A stretch of DNA of 64,000 nt from Chionis minor (Eukaryota > Chordata > Aves > Charadriiformes > Chionididae), in contig VZSF01007301.1 in assembly GCA_013398295.1 (NCBI GenBank), forward strand, positions 2,052,983 through 2,116,982. Direction: 5' to 3'. The notes beneath the pieces were generated by a model. It saw only the letters and a list, made by a program, of their open reading frames with translations, was not told where the DNA came from and made no database searches. Positions 12,444-23,200 of the stretch are shown here, piece after piece (the first letter of the stretch is position 1; every line of letters starts with the position of its first letter). Both the position numbers and the translations under genes were made by a program.

Positions 12444-13650
12444 AGCTCATACATGCACGGGCTTGTCTAATTTTGTGACAGCTTAAATGAGAGGTTTAAT
12501 TCAATAACATTAGTTGTACAATTTGGAAAAAAAAAAGGCTTAAATGAGTGTTAACAAATCAGAGTGGCTAAAGGCATTTACCTTTGTTTTAAAATTTACG
12601 GTATATGAACTGCGATTAAGAAGTCAAAGTGAATAGTTTGGAGCAAAAGGTTAAGTTTTCTGTAAGCGAAACGCTGCTCTGTTTATGTAAGTGCCATTAA
12701 CAGCATAAACTTGGGAACAGGAATAACACTTTTACATATTGTTTTCAGTATTAATGTTTGGTTTTTCCTTTATAAGAATCTTTGATGCCTCACCTTTTCC
12801 TGTTCAGTGTACAGTTCCTGAGGGGAAAATATTTTAATTTAAGAAAAATTATATGGAGGAAATATACTAAAATAGCACTTTTTGCCCAGCAATTATTGCT
12901 GGTATGCCACCCTGTCCTTTTCACAAGCCCATATGATAGATCTGATGTGTGTAATTAGTCCTGAATAAGGGGATTTTGAATGTGAAATCTAATAGCTTTG
13001 CTTTATACACTACACATGCAGATTGTCTGCTAATTAAACACCATTTTTTCACCGTCACTTTAGAGGACTGCTGCTGTGTAGTCATAGAAATCATCCTGTC
13101 ATTGTTCTTTGGGAAACCTATAATATCTGTTTGTAAGCAAAACGGTCGTGAAGAGTTTAAAGCCCTGATGACAGATCCCTGGCTGAGGGTTAGCTCCACT
13201 GAATCACAGGGGAGCGTGGCTTGCTGTGCTGTGACAAACATCACCTCTGAGTCTCATCCTCTGGTGGTGGTTGGTAGTTCTCTCGCCCTACTTCCATGCA
13301 CCTCTTTTACGGGGCTTGCTAGTTGTCCCTCCAGGTAAGCTTCGTGCTATTGTTCCACCCGCTGGGGAAAAAGAAATTCTCCCTACTTTCTGCATTCCCT
13401 CCCAGTTTCTGTACCCTGTCATTCCTCACAAGATTGTCTCTCCCTCTTATTTTCCCCTCAGATTACAAAAATCATTAATTTTTGTTCCCTCCGTGCCTAG
13501 TTTGTGTGCTCTCCTGTTGCCCTGAGCTATCCAAGTGTTGTCAGCAGTACAAGCAGATGTTGGGGGCAGAAGTGCTCTTGGATTGAAGAGCATCAACCCC
13601 CTCCAGTGTGCGGCCCTCCTGCTGCCAATGCTTCCTACCTCTGCATGCCT
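12444..13650. other. Intronic stretch with no recognised element
   Basis: The sequence is AT-rich at first and more balanced from about 13040. Frames of 107 codons minus (12921-13244) and 120 codons plus (12976-13338) lie over the same bases on opposite strands and resemble no family. No splice-bounded exon was recognised. Confidence 0.5.
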
Positions 13651-13700
13651 TTACCTTTCTGCCTCAATCTCCTCATTTTTAAAATACAGGTAGTAGTATA
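13651..13700 (-). mobile_element. MIR/CORE-SINE-like relic, reverse orientation
   Basis: On the plus strand, ctgcctcaatctcctcat followed by ttttaaaatacaggtagtagta follows the reverse complement of the MIR 3' segment (tgcctcagtttcctcatctgtaaaatggggataata). The order and spacing of the matching words are good, but the fragment is only about 50 bases. It is probably an ancient SINE remnant. Confidence 0.45.
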
Positions 13701-14670
13701 TTTTCCATTGCCCAAGGAATTCCATCGAAAAGCGTGGTGCAAATGGAAAATGGGGCCAAGCCCTTAGCACATTTTACTTCTGGCATTGGAAAGTTCAAAT
13801 TTTGTGTCAATGTATTATAAAGGCAAATAATCCAATTGATATGCCAATTACTGTTTTGCTTAGCAATATAAGGTATTTGTACTGCTTTTTATTGAAATCA
13901 CACATTTTAAAATAATACCAAATGAAGGCTCACTTGATAAGGAGGGGCAATTTTATCCTCATGTTACTGGACCATTGCTTTCAATCCGTGATCTGTTGTT
14001 ACGTGGTTATTTCCCAGGGGGTTGATGAAGAATAATTTTTAGAGACAAGCCTATTATCAGTAGCTTTACCTTTCCTGTTTAGAGATCTCACATATCCATT
14101 GGAAAATAGTTGGACGTATGTAAACTGAAAATGTGGGAAAAACATTGCAACTGTATTAAAAATCTGAAAAACCCACTATCGTAAGGTACTATTACAATTT
14201 TAAAGGACAGGGAAAAAGATTGGAAATATTATGATGAAGCAAAATATTTCCAGCTATGCTATACAGGATTAAAATGTAAGGATTAAAGCACTATATCTCA
14301 TGTTTCAGGAAATAAAATTATTTATTGCTCAGGTCGGGAGGATATTTTCCATGCAGTGCATGACTTTACAATGAGTTGCTTATGAATCATATCACCCTTA
14401 TTTCATATATATATTTCATTTTGCAAAAATGTGATTGTGGGCTTTCTGGCAAGCTCATCCAAACATAGCTGTACTTGCTGTGTAAAATTTGCAGGATAGT
14501 ATGAAGAGCTGTGAAGGAAAAAATCCCTTTTAAAGATGAGTTTTCTTTGTTTACAAGCAGTGATAATTTGCCCTTTGTATTATTGTTGTTGTGACATGAA
14601 CAATTTGTTATTTTAAGTTGAGAGTGGATGGACAATTAAAATGCATGAGTGTTTAACATCTACCAAGTAG

Positions 14671-14720
14671 TTTGGTAAAACTTTACGAGTTTTACCAAAA
14701 TGCACTACTGTATCAGTAGT
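14671..14720. repeat. Two adjacent perfect hairpins
   Basis: The first hairpin has 12-bp arms, tttggtaaaact (14671-14682) and agttttaccaaa (14688-14699), around a 5-nt loop. The second has 7-bp arms, actactg (14704-14710) and cagtagt (14714-14720), around a 3-nt loop. A further taccaa just upstream (14661-14666) can pair with the first left arm, so alternative folds exist. No polymerase III boxes were recognised. Confidence 0.8.
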
Positions 14721-15642
14721 TTCGATCAAGATACAGCTGAAACTTCTATTCAAACCCAAAATAGGGAAGGTTAATTTAAAGATGTGTAACCTGATTTTTC
14801 ATTTGATTTAAATTGACATAATTCCATTGACTTCAGAATAATTGTTCTTGATTTTCATCAGTATAAGCTAAAGGAGACTCTGGACTTCTTTTCTTAGAAA
14901 AAATGGGTGTTGCTTTGTTTTTTAATTTCAGCTTGTTACAAAAATGGAAAAGCTTCTCATAGAATGGAAATTATGAGCCATGCAGATTTTCAGGCAATCA
15001 AAACATTTTAATGACCTCATTAAATGTATCATTTACAACATATATGTTAAAAGAAATATGTTCCTTTGGGTTAGTAGAAGCACTGGGTACACAATGTGTT
15101 TGAACTTGTTAGGCTCCCATTAGAATCTATGCCAGAACTGTAGAAACTTGGAGGGGAAAAAAATAAACACCACGCTTTTTCTTCTGCCAGCATCTTTAGA
15201 CACAGAAACCTTTTAATCATATTTTATGCAAAATGACGAAAAAAATGTTATGGTAACTTGATAGAATGTGCTAGGACTACATCTCAGCTGATAGATAAGT
15301 ATGGCTATGAAATGCTATGAGATTGACTGTTATGCTGTGATATTACTAGGATTAATGATGGATTTTCTTACACGTGAAACAAGTGTTATTCAGGGATAGC
15401 AGTTTTCTTAAGACTACAGTTTTGTCATCTGTTGAGTTTTTTAGGTAGCCTTGAGAGCTTGGAACATGAAGCTTCTTGAAAATAAATAGTTACTATAACA
15501 GAGGCTCTTAAAGCTGCTTCATCTGGCTGCCTCTTATAAACCACAAACTCTAGAGAAAAACACCTACTTCAAACAACCGATGATACACACAGGGTGGAAC
15601 CCCAGTGCTGATAAAAGGAATGGAGTAATGATGTGGAGACCC

Positions 15643-15658
15643 TTTTTTTTTTTTTTTT
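15643..15658 (+). repeat. Poly-T run (16)
   Basis: This is an uninterrupted run of 16 T. No SINE body is recognisable in either flank, so it is a simple homopolymer rather than a demonstrable retroposon tail. Confidence 0.95.
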
Positions 15659-18600
15659 CTCCTTGGGGCAGCCAGCTTTGGAACAGTAGGCACATTGAGA
15701 GCATGCTTCCTAAAGCAATAGTTTTAGATATGTGTTAATGAGAGATGCGTCCAGCTTTCAAAACTGTGTTTTTGCCAGATGTTGGCAGTGTCCTCCTCAG
15801 ATGGATGAGCTGGGCGAGCTGTTTTCCGTCCTGAGCCAGGCGGCACAGTGGGCAACAGGTCTGGGCTGGAGAGCCGGAGCTATTGCATTGTACCTCTGCT
15901 ATTTCTTTTTATTGTAGTATTGTTCCTATGGTGGCTCACTGACAAGCTACGTGTTTTACAGATCAGGTCTGCTTGAGGAGGAATCCTTGCTTAAAATCAC
16001 ATCTAGGATAAATGGGGTTTGTAAACCAGACCTTATGGTTCCTATTGGAATGCTAACGATCTCAGAGGGAAGACCTGGGTTTTGAAGAGAAATCTAAGCT
16101 AATGCCTAGGGTTCCTGAATCGGCTGTTAATATCACAAAAACTCATGTTCAAGGCCCCTTTTAAAATGTAAAAACTTGTCAGGTATTCCTCAACCAAGGC
16201 TGTTTGGAACCGCTGGAACGTGCGAACTCACCAAAGCACCCTCTGCAACATCTGGGCAGATGTCTGCTGTTGCGGTGCAGCAGCTCCAGTGCTGTCACAG
16301 TAGCAACACAAACCACAGCATAATTTTGGCCCGTGCAGGTTCGGATGTATTTGCTACGTAGGTAACTATGCAAGGCAGTTGGCACACCATGCTTGGGCCT
16401 ACCAAGGGAGCAAGAATGACTCTTCTCTCTGTTACGGTAGGATAGTGAGCTCCCACAACGGTGCTACCCTCACACATTTTGAATAAATGTTCAAATAAGT
16501 CAAAATATATCATGCATTTATGGAGTTTTGAACACTCCACATTCTTACTAGATGTGAGGAGGGAGGTGTGTTTCACAAAACCTCTCTGAACTGAGGAAGC
16601 AGAACAAAGCGAGGAGACCAATGTGGGGCTCTGACCTCTCTTCCCTGCCGATCTAAGTTAGTTTCTGTTGCTACTACTGACAAATTTCCACGTGAATTAG
16701 TAATGTTAGTGGCATAATAATGTAGGCCTTATTCAGTGGTGATAGCTGGTGGCGTTTTAGCTTCTGCATCATCTTGATCTGATGAAAATCAACACTAAGC
16801 GTGAAGGGATTAACACACCAGCAGCTCTTACTGGTACTAACTGGCCGTTCTATGGAGGAAAATGCTCTTGTAGGTTCAACATTAGCATGTTCTCAATACC
16901 TCCTGAGGAAGAAGGAAGCTAAAAATTTCTGTGTCTCAAAAGGTACTTTGTATTCAGTTATACAAAGATATCTGTAGCACTCCATGTAGACCTTTAGATA
17001 GAATTATTCCTGAGGAAAGAGACATTACGTCTGCCAAGTTTCAGGCCAAAGCAAGATTTTACAGCCCGATTGCAAACCCCTAGGATAGGTCTTTATAATG
17101 GAAATGCTGACTATTTTGTATTACTCCAGTGGGTATCAGCTTAAATTCTAGTTATGATGTACATTTAATGGCATGGGATCAAACATACAGCGTAATGGGA
17201 TATTTTAAGATACTGTTTTTGAAGAGAATTGGTATTTAAACATCATTTATAAACCATATCATTTAAATGTTTCTGAAATGTGCCATTCAGTCCTTGGTTG
17301 CATGGAAAAAAGAAAAAGAAAAAAACTTAATCATATTTCTCAGAATGAACAGTAGCATAGCTTTCTTCCACAGCTTTAATGCTGACGCACTTCCAAGAAT
17401 AGGGTTGGTATTATTTTGTTGAACCCTTACTAGAATATTTCTGGGAAATAAAGGTTTTCATTTTTCACTGTGGTGGTCTTTAATTCTTCATTTCAGCCTT
17501 TTGAGGTATGTTCTGATTTTGCTTGGAGAAGATCTTTGAAGATTGTTTCTCTCCAGTTACCAGTGACTCTGCAAGAAGACAGCAGTTACTAGTATTTGCT
17601 GTATTGTGCTAGGCAAATCTGCTTTTTCTTTCATATATTTTATGATATTTTAAATCTGTCATATATTTCAGGTAAAGCTGATAGCATAAAAGTTCTCTCT
17701 CTTACACACACAAAACCTAATATGCTTTTTTCTTTTTATGCTGAGGAAGGGGTTGCTCCAAAATGGAAGCTGACGTTCATTAGTCATGTAGGTTGACAGT
17801 AAAACTTGCTTTAATGAAGATGATGACTAGAACTCTCACTGCTTTGACTGCAAATGGGAATGTAGCGTTGAATGTGGCCAGTTTTGCTCATTACTCAGTT
17901 GCAGTCTGGAACATAAAGCCATATACTTTAGCCTAGAAAAAAACCTTCTCCTTCAACTGTTATTTATTGAATAATAATGCTAAATAAAATTATTCCAGTG
18001 CAGAAGGTTAGGAAGTTTCAGAGCTAATCCTAATAAGTCTGTGTAATAGTTTGAATCTATTTTTATTTAATTAGTAATAATTTATGCGACGCTCTCAAAG
18101 CACTTTGATAACTTAAAAAATGGAAACAGTCTTTGGAGAATGCCAGACTGACTAAGCCAAAGAGACTCTGCCACTGGTTTCTGCTAAGCCAGAACTCCAC
18201 TCCCATTGCAAGCCCAGCCAGCTCAGAACAAGGGAACCACAATACTTTGCTTTCAGAAATTGCAATAGCAGAGTCACAGTGTCAGTCCTGTGGTTTGCGT
18301 TGGTTCATCTTGGGGATAATGTTATTTCTCCTGTTAAGTATGCAGAGTGCAGTCTAGAAGAAGGGCTTGGGCTTTCATCCTGCAGTTGGCTCATTTGTCC
18401 AGTTTTTGAGGAACATTGCTATAGAAAAAGACTCCTCAGTATATTTTATTTCTGAAATTTTGCGAATCACAGTATTTTTTAAGCTTCCTTTATATATGAA
18501 CACTCTTTCAGGGAATATGGAAATTATACGATTTTCATCCTCTAAAATCAAGCACAAACTGATGATGTATTATAAATGACTAATAACTGGAATTCCAATT

Positions 18601-18667
18601 AGTTCAGCAGTTGACAGAAAATTAAAATTCTTTATTAGTCCTGTGGTGAGGTCTAAATTATTTAATT

Positions 18668-18856
18668 GAGGCACTGGAACAGGTTACCCAGGGAAGTTGT
18701 GGAGGCCCCATCCCTGGAAGTGTTTAAGGCCAGGCTGGATGGGGCTTTGAGCAACCTGCTGTAGTGAGAGGTGTCCCTGCCCATGGCAGGGGGTTGGAAC
18801 TTGACGATCTTTAAGGTCCCTTCCAACTCTAACCATTCTATGATTCTATGATTCTA
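18668..18856 (+). mobile_element. CR1 LINE 3' end, forward orientation
   Basis: The segment runs from gaggcactggaacaggtt through the CR1 3' UTR words aggccaggctggatgggg and aaggtcccttccaactc. It ends in 2.75 copies of the 8-bp unit ATTCTATG (18835-18856). That tail is the hallmark 3' end of the chicken repeat 1 LINE. The copy is severely 5' truncated, as most CR1 copies are. Just upstream, gtggtgagg (18641-18649) matches the consensus immediately before the break, so about 20 non-CR1 bases may interrupt the element. Confidence 0.93.
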
Positions 18857-20065
18857 ATTGCCTCATTCTACATGGTTCTTATAGGTTCACTCTTTTTTTT
18901 TTAACTTTTGTCAGAGTCAAATGACAAAAAACGTACTGTAGTTCTGTTGACTGTACACAAAAAATTAGTAGTCTGAAAAAGACGCTTCACATTATTTAAT
19001 AATTTTGCAGCAGCTTAGGAAACAGAAAATACTGAGATGCATATCTCAAGAGCAGAGTTCCATAATGAAAATAGCTATGTATATGCATTGAATGTACAAG
19101 CTGCACTACTTAAGACTTTTGAAATTTGCTGAGAGCATTTTTTACAATTGCAGTCATTTTCACTAACTTTCCTGCTTTCCATTTGGATGAAGTATCATCT
19201 GTCACCACTCAGTCATTTTTTAAAGCTATTAAAAAGGCATGTAATTTTAATTTTTGTGGACCATTAGTGTGCAAATGCCATTGGGCTTGTTTAGCCTAAC
19301 TCATGGTCTAAATTCAAATCCCTCTGCTTTTGAGGGGACCGTATTTTAGAAACACATTCGTCATAATCTAAAAATCAAGATATGAAAATAATTAGAAACA
19401 AATATTATTTAAAGTAACTCTACAGGGAGCAGAAATGGGTATACAAATTTTCCAAAGCAATACAGTGAACAAAATACAGAAATACGATAAAATAACATAC
19501 AGCCTTCAACTGATAAAGTTGAAATCACGATTTCATGATTTCGCTGAACCTGAGGGACAAAGAATCCCAAATATCTAGAAAAGCAGAATACACTTAACCA
19601 TTACAGTCCTTTGGAGAACATGTAGTATTTGGATAGTATCTTTATTATTATTAATAAAGTAATTTATTTAGATGTATGCATTCCTTAAAAAAATTTTTTT
19701 TAAGGAAAAAAGAAAAATGAAATGGCAACAAAAAACTTGAGGGTGGTCTAAGATGTCTGTCTTCTTTATGTAACCTTTTGCATTTTGTGTTTAAGAACTG
19801 ACATTCCAAATGATTTTCTTTGGCTTTGTGCCTGGACTGAATACTGAGGCAGCAAATTAGGAATGCTTAAGAAGTCCCACAAAGAAAGATATTTGCTGCG
19901 AAAGAGCAGCTAATGTGACACTTGCACTGGAAGCATCTTAGCCTACTCAAGTGATAAAAGATGGCAATGGGTCTAGGTGTGAGAGGAGTGAATGAAGACT
20001 GGAAGTACCATGTGTTGAGCTATACAAGGTGTTTCTTGTGGCCAGTTATCTGCTGCTGTGACTAT
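18857..20065. other. Intron between the CR1 tail and the GMDS exon
   Basis: This is AT-rich sequence with a T run near 18892 and a perfect AT-dominated palindrome at 19681-19707. No gene or transposon is recognisable. The last part leads into the GMDS acceptor. Confidence 0.6.
19681..19707. repeat. AT-rich perfect inverted repeat
   Basis: The left arm ttccttaaaaaaa and the right arm tttttttaaggaa are exact reverse complements separated by one T. The AAGG/CCTT ends make it more than a simple A/T run, but low complexity makes chance more likely than for the 12.4 kb palindrome. Confidence 0.85.
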
Positions 20066-20095
20066 GCTGAATACTACCTTTTATTTCTATTCCAG
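20066..20095 (+). other. GMDS: Splice acceptor of the GMDS exon (branch point, pyrimidine tract, AG)
   Basis: The sequence before the exon has a candidate branch point (gctgaat, A at 20070) 25 bases before the exon-proximal AG. A T/C-rich tract and ttccag follow, ending at 20095. The spacing and order are those of a standard U2-type acceptor. The reading frame becomes GMDS-like directly after this AG, which fixes the boundary. Confidence 0.88.
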
Positions 20096-20223
20096 GGGCT
20101 AACTTTGTTACTCGAAAAATTAGCCGGTCGGTAGCAAAGATTCACCTTGGACAGCTGGATTGTTTCAGCCTGGGCAATCTGGACGCTAAGAGAGACTGGG
20201 GCCATGCCAAGGACTATGTTGAG
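20096..20223 (+). CDS. GMDS: GMDS internal coding exon (GDP-mannose 4,6-dehydratase, partial)
   Basis: This exon encodes a middle segment of GDP-mannose 4,6-dehydratase. The cytosolic NADP-dependent enzyme of the extended short-chain dehydrogenase family turns GDP-mannose into GDP-4-keto-6-deoxymannose, the first step of de novo GDP-fucose synthesis; GFUS (TSTA3) acts next. The first two bases (gg) complete a Gly codon begun in the previous exon. They are followed by 42 codons that open [15 protein letters not shown] and close [17 protein letters not shown]. These blocks match vertebrate GMDS at about human residues 215-257, which I recall as differing only at KIY/KIH and LEC/LDC. By analogy with other nucleotide-sugar SDRs, the RDW arginine should contact the nucleotide diphosphate. 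The catalytic Ser/Thr-Glu-Tyr-Lys residues lie in earlier exons. The upstream intron is phase 1 and the downstream intron phase 0, and 128 bp is not a multiple of three, so skipping this exon would shift the frame. No stop or frameshift is present, so it looks functional. Confidence 0.96.
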
Positions 20224-20229
20224 GTAAGC
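20224..20229 (+). other. GMDS: Splice donor of the GMDS exon (GAG|GTAAGC)
   Basis: The exon ends in GAG (Glu) and is followed at once by gtaagc, close to the consensus U2-type donor MAG|GTRAGT. The GMDS protein similarity stops here, which agrees with a phase 0 intron. Confidence 0.9.
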
Positions 20230-23200
20230 TGTGGGCCATGTGCCGTTTTCTGAATCATCTTTGTGGTGGGGATAATGCTTATTGCTATAATTTCAGATCA
20301 TGGTCCACGGAGGGCTATCTCAGAATGGTTTTGCCTATTGAGGCCTGTTAACTCTGTCTTGCTCTTGATTTCAGACTGGAGAATTTAGTAACACAGCAGT
20401 CTACCCTAGGCATGACCTGAGCAGAAAAATAAATCTTCGGGTTTACATTCCTTGACTGAGTTCCTTGGGGGAGGGGGCTGACTATAAAGTGGATCTATTT
20501 TAGAGTATTTCTCCTATTGTTTTGACAAATTTTATGACCAATATTAAAATTTCAGCAAGATGCAATGTGACCTGAAGTCAAAAATCCTTCTGGAGGTTGG
20601 TGGCCTTTATTATAATGAGGCAAGAATGATGTGTGTATTAATGATCAAAGTTCTAGCTGGTTATACATTAGAAAGAAACATCACAGCATAGTTTTGATGG
20701 CAGGTATTGCAACACATGTGCCTGCATCTAGTGTTTGAAATGTTTTCGTAGTCAGGATTTGTTTCTAATTTTATTCTATGCATCTACTTAAGCAGATAAA
20801 CAAACAATACCCCTGTATTGTATTACAAGGAGACATGAATGACCATGTAGGAAATATTGTCTTTTCCCCAGGGGACTTTTGTCCCCATTTTGGTGCTTAA
20901 AGATTTCCTGTGGTCATTCGACTATTTCTGTCTTTTAATAATTCCTTGCTGGGAAACCGGATTTGGCTCCACCATTCATTGATGTAGTTTAAAAAGATGA
21001 TGACTGTTTGTTTTGTTTTTCTATATTACAAAGTAAGAGGTAGGAAAAAGTTTGATTTGGGATTTTTATCGTAAATTGAGATTTAAAAGGTAAAATAAAA
21101 GCTGAGCTCTCAAATCTTGTTTATGGTCAAAAAGAAACAGCAAGAAAACAAAATCATAATCCCACAATATAAACTTTTGTTCTGGGTGATACTAAAAAAA
21201 GTAAGCAGCCATATCCCTTTGGTATCAAAAAGGTTACGTCAAGTAAGCAAAGAAGGTGATTTTTGGTAGCCGGCTATAAATAAAGTTGGCTTTTGGTTCT
21301 GTGCTGCATTTGAATGTAAGGTGATAAGGACACCATGAACGTTGGGACTATGCCTTCATGCCTATTCTTTCATATTTGTGGCTACAACATTAGTTGAAGC
21401 AGTTAATCCAGTAAACCATCCCAACCATCTTTTTAATGTATAAAACTGTAGTCAAAAGTGTTCATAAAGTCAGCTACCGAGTCTTAACTGAAAGGAAGCA
21501 AAATATGAGCCAAATGAAAGGATGAGCTGCATGAACATAATGAGCATAATTTGGTAGGAGGCATTGGATATTCCATAAATACTTTGGCTATTTCATTCCA
21601 AGACAACTTGCACTAGGTCATAAATTGTGGGATGAATTCTGATGCCTTCTTCCATAAGGGAAATCCAGAATAACCCTCTTGTGTCTAGTGGGTCAGACCC
21701 TTGTCCTATATTCAAACCTTTAAAAACAAAAAGGAAATGAGAACAAGTCTATCCAGAAGAATGACTAGCTTTCAAGGCCTTTGGCCTCTAGAAGGAATGT
21801 AGTTGTCCAAGGTCTACAGCACGAACATATGTTTGTTGTGTAAGTAGCATTCCAGACCTTTCAGCTACACATTTTGGGCCTGGCCCAAAATCTTCTGGAA
21901 AGAATTCCTCACTAAAATATAGTTCACATTGAGTATTTCTCTTCCTGGAGAGGTACCCCTTTGGATAATGGGATAGTTATTATCAATTCTCTAATTCCCT
22001 GAATATTGTGGAAATGTGGTTACAGGCAGCCTTCTAATGGCTAAAAAAGAGAGTAACTTTAAACTGGAAATAAACAATTATTTGAGGCTTTAATGGACTG
22101 GAAAGTAGGGCTTAGAGATTTAACGTTGTTCAAATAAATAAATAGTATGTTAGAAAGCATGATCGTATTTACAAGCATTTGGGGAGCTTCCTTAAGCATA
22201 TGGCTGAACACATAGGGATATATCTTATCCTCTCCATATGTACTTTTAAATCCCATTGATATTAATACAAGTAACACATGTGCGTATAGACTAGACCATG
22301 TACTGTGTTTTCTTTCTCCTTATTTCCTTATTATGGATAATAATAAAACCATAAATACATTCCCTTTTGTTGTTTTATAAAACATTATGGGTCAATTCCT
22401 GATCTCATGAAAGTTGATGACCAAACTCCCATCGGCTTCTTGGAGAGGTCGTATCCTGTATGTATTGGAATGGGGAACGTCTGGTGGTTACAAAGCACAA
22501 GCAGAAGTCAGGACTCTTGAGCTTTGATCACATGCGTTCATCCAACTGCCACTGTGATTTTAGGCAAAGGCTTCTGTATACAGTAAAGTACAGAGGCGTG
22601 TGCCTGCACTGAAGCGTGCGGGTGCCCACCAAGGGATGGGGCTGCCAGCGTGCTCAGTGTTAGCTTTGCAGGGGGGCCATCATTAGTTTTATCCTAAAAT
22701 TATTTCAGTAAGTCTTAACACTTTTGCAAAAATTGCTGCTGCCTCTCACTCTCCCTTTCTCCATTTTTTTACTCAACCGTGATCCAGCACGATTCTCATG
22801 GGATAGTGTTAGAGATGGCCATCAATGCCACTGAGTTGGAAGAGGAAAAACAATATATCAGCGCTATTGATGTATGAATCTTCTGTGTGCTATTTTGTGT
22901 TGTGAGGGTAATTTATACCTTTTGTTTTGTTGCAGAAAGTTCTAGTAAACCATCTGCTAGGTATTTTCAAATATTAGTACAATAGCAAGCCTTAACAGTC
23001 TGACTCATTTCTATGCCATTTATAAAACACTAGGCATCATAAGAATTTCCACATATGCTCACCCCAGAGTCTTATTTGAAACAAATATAGATTCTCAGAA
23101 ACATTTAACTTGGACCATTAAAAAAATGCCATCAATCTGTCACTAGTAGGTTGGGGTTTTAATTTCCTACGTGCTAAATACTGTAAATGAAGTTGTGAAG

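Larger units (their letters stand above)
13701..18667. other. Intronic stretch, AT-rich, with hairpins and a poly-T run
   Basis: This is long AT-rich unique-looking sequence. It contains the hairpin pair at 14671-14720, a 16-base T run at 15643-15658 and a short (A/G)-rich run near 17310. The open frames are short. The block around 16150-16630 has frames on both strands (up to 108 codons) without similarity to known proteins. Confidence 0.5.
1..20095 (+). other. GMDS: GMDS intron, 3' part (upstream of the exon)
   Basis: This is the part of the preceding intron inside the window; it begins before base 1, so the intron is longer than 20 kb. Its direction and identity follow from the exon. The previous GMDS exon, which should end in a protein segment like FNHESPRR followed by a phase 1 donor, was not found by eye. 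The named sub-features are the RGTTCA cluster, two MIR-like relics, palindromes and one CR1 tail. Open frames here are short, overlap on both strands and match no family I know. Confidence 0.85.

Noticed and set aside
12921..13338. Opposed frames of 107 (minus) and 120 (plus) codons.
   Set aside because: They cover the same bases, neither resembles a protein, and no splice-bounded exon with a matching frame was found.
22749..22877. Open stretch after a pyrimidine-rich tract, ending in EMAINATELEEEKQYISAIDV and a stop, resembling an exon.
   Set aside because: No donor, no family match and no fit to GMDS; the frame is short enough to be chance.
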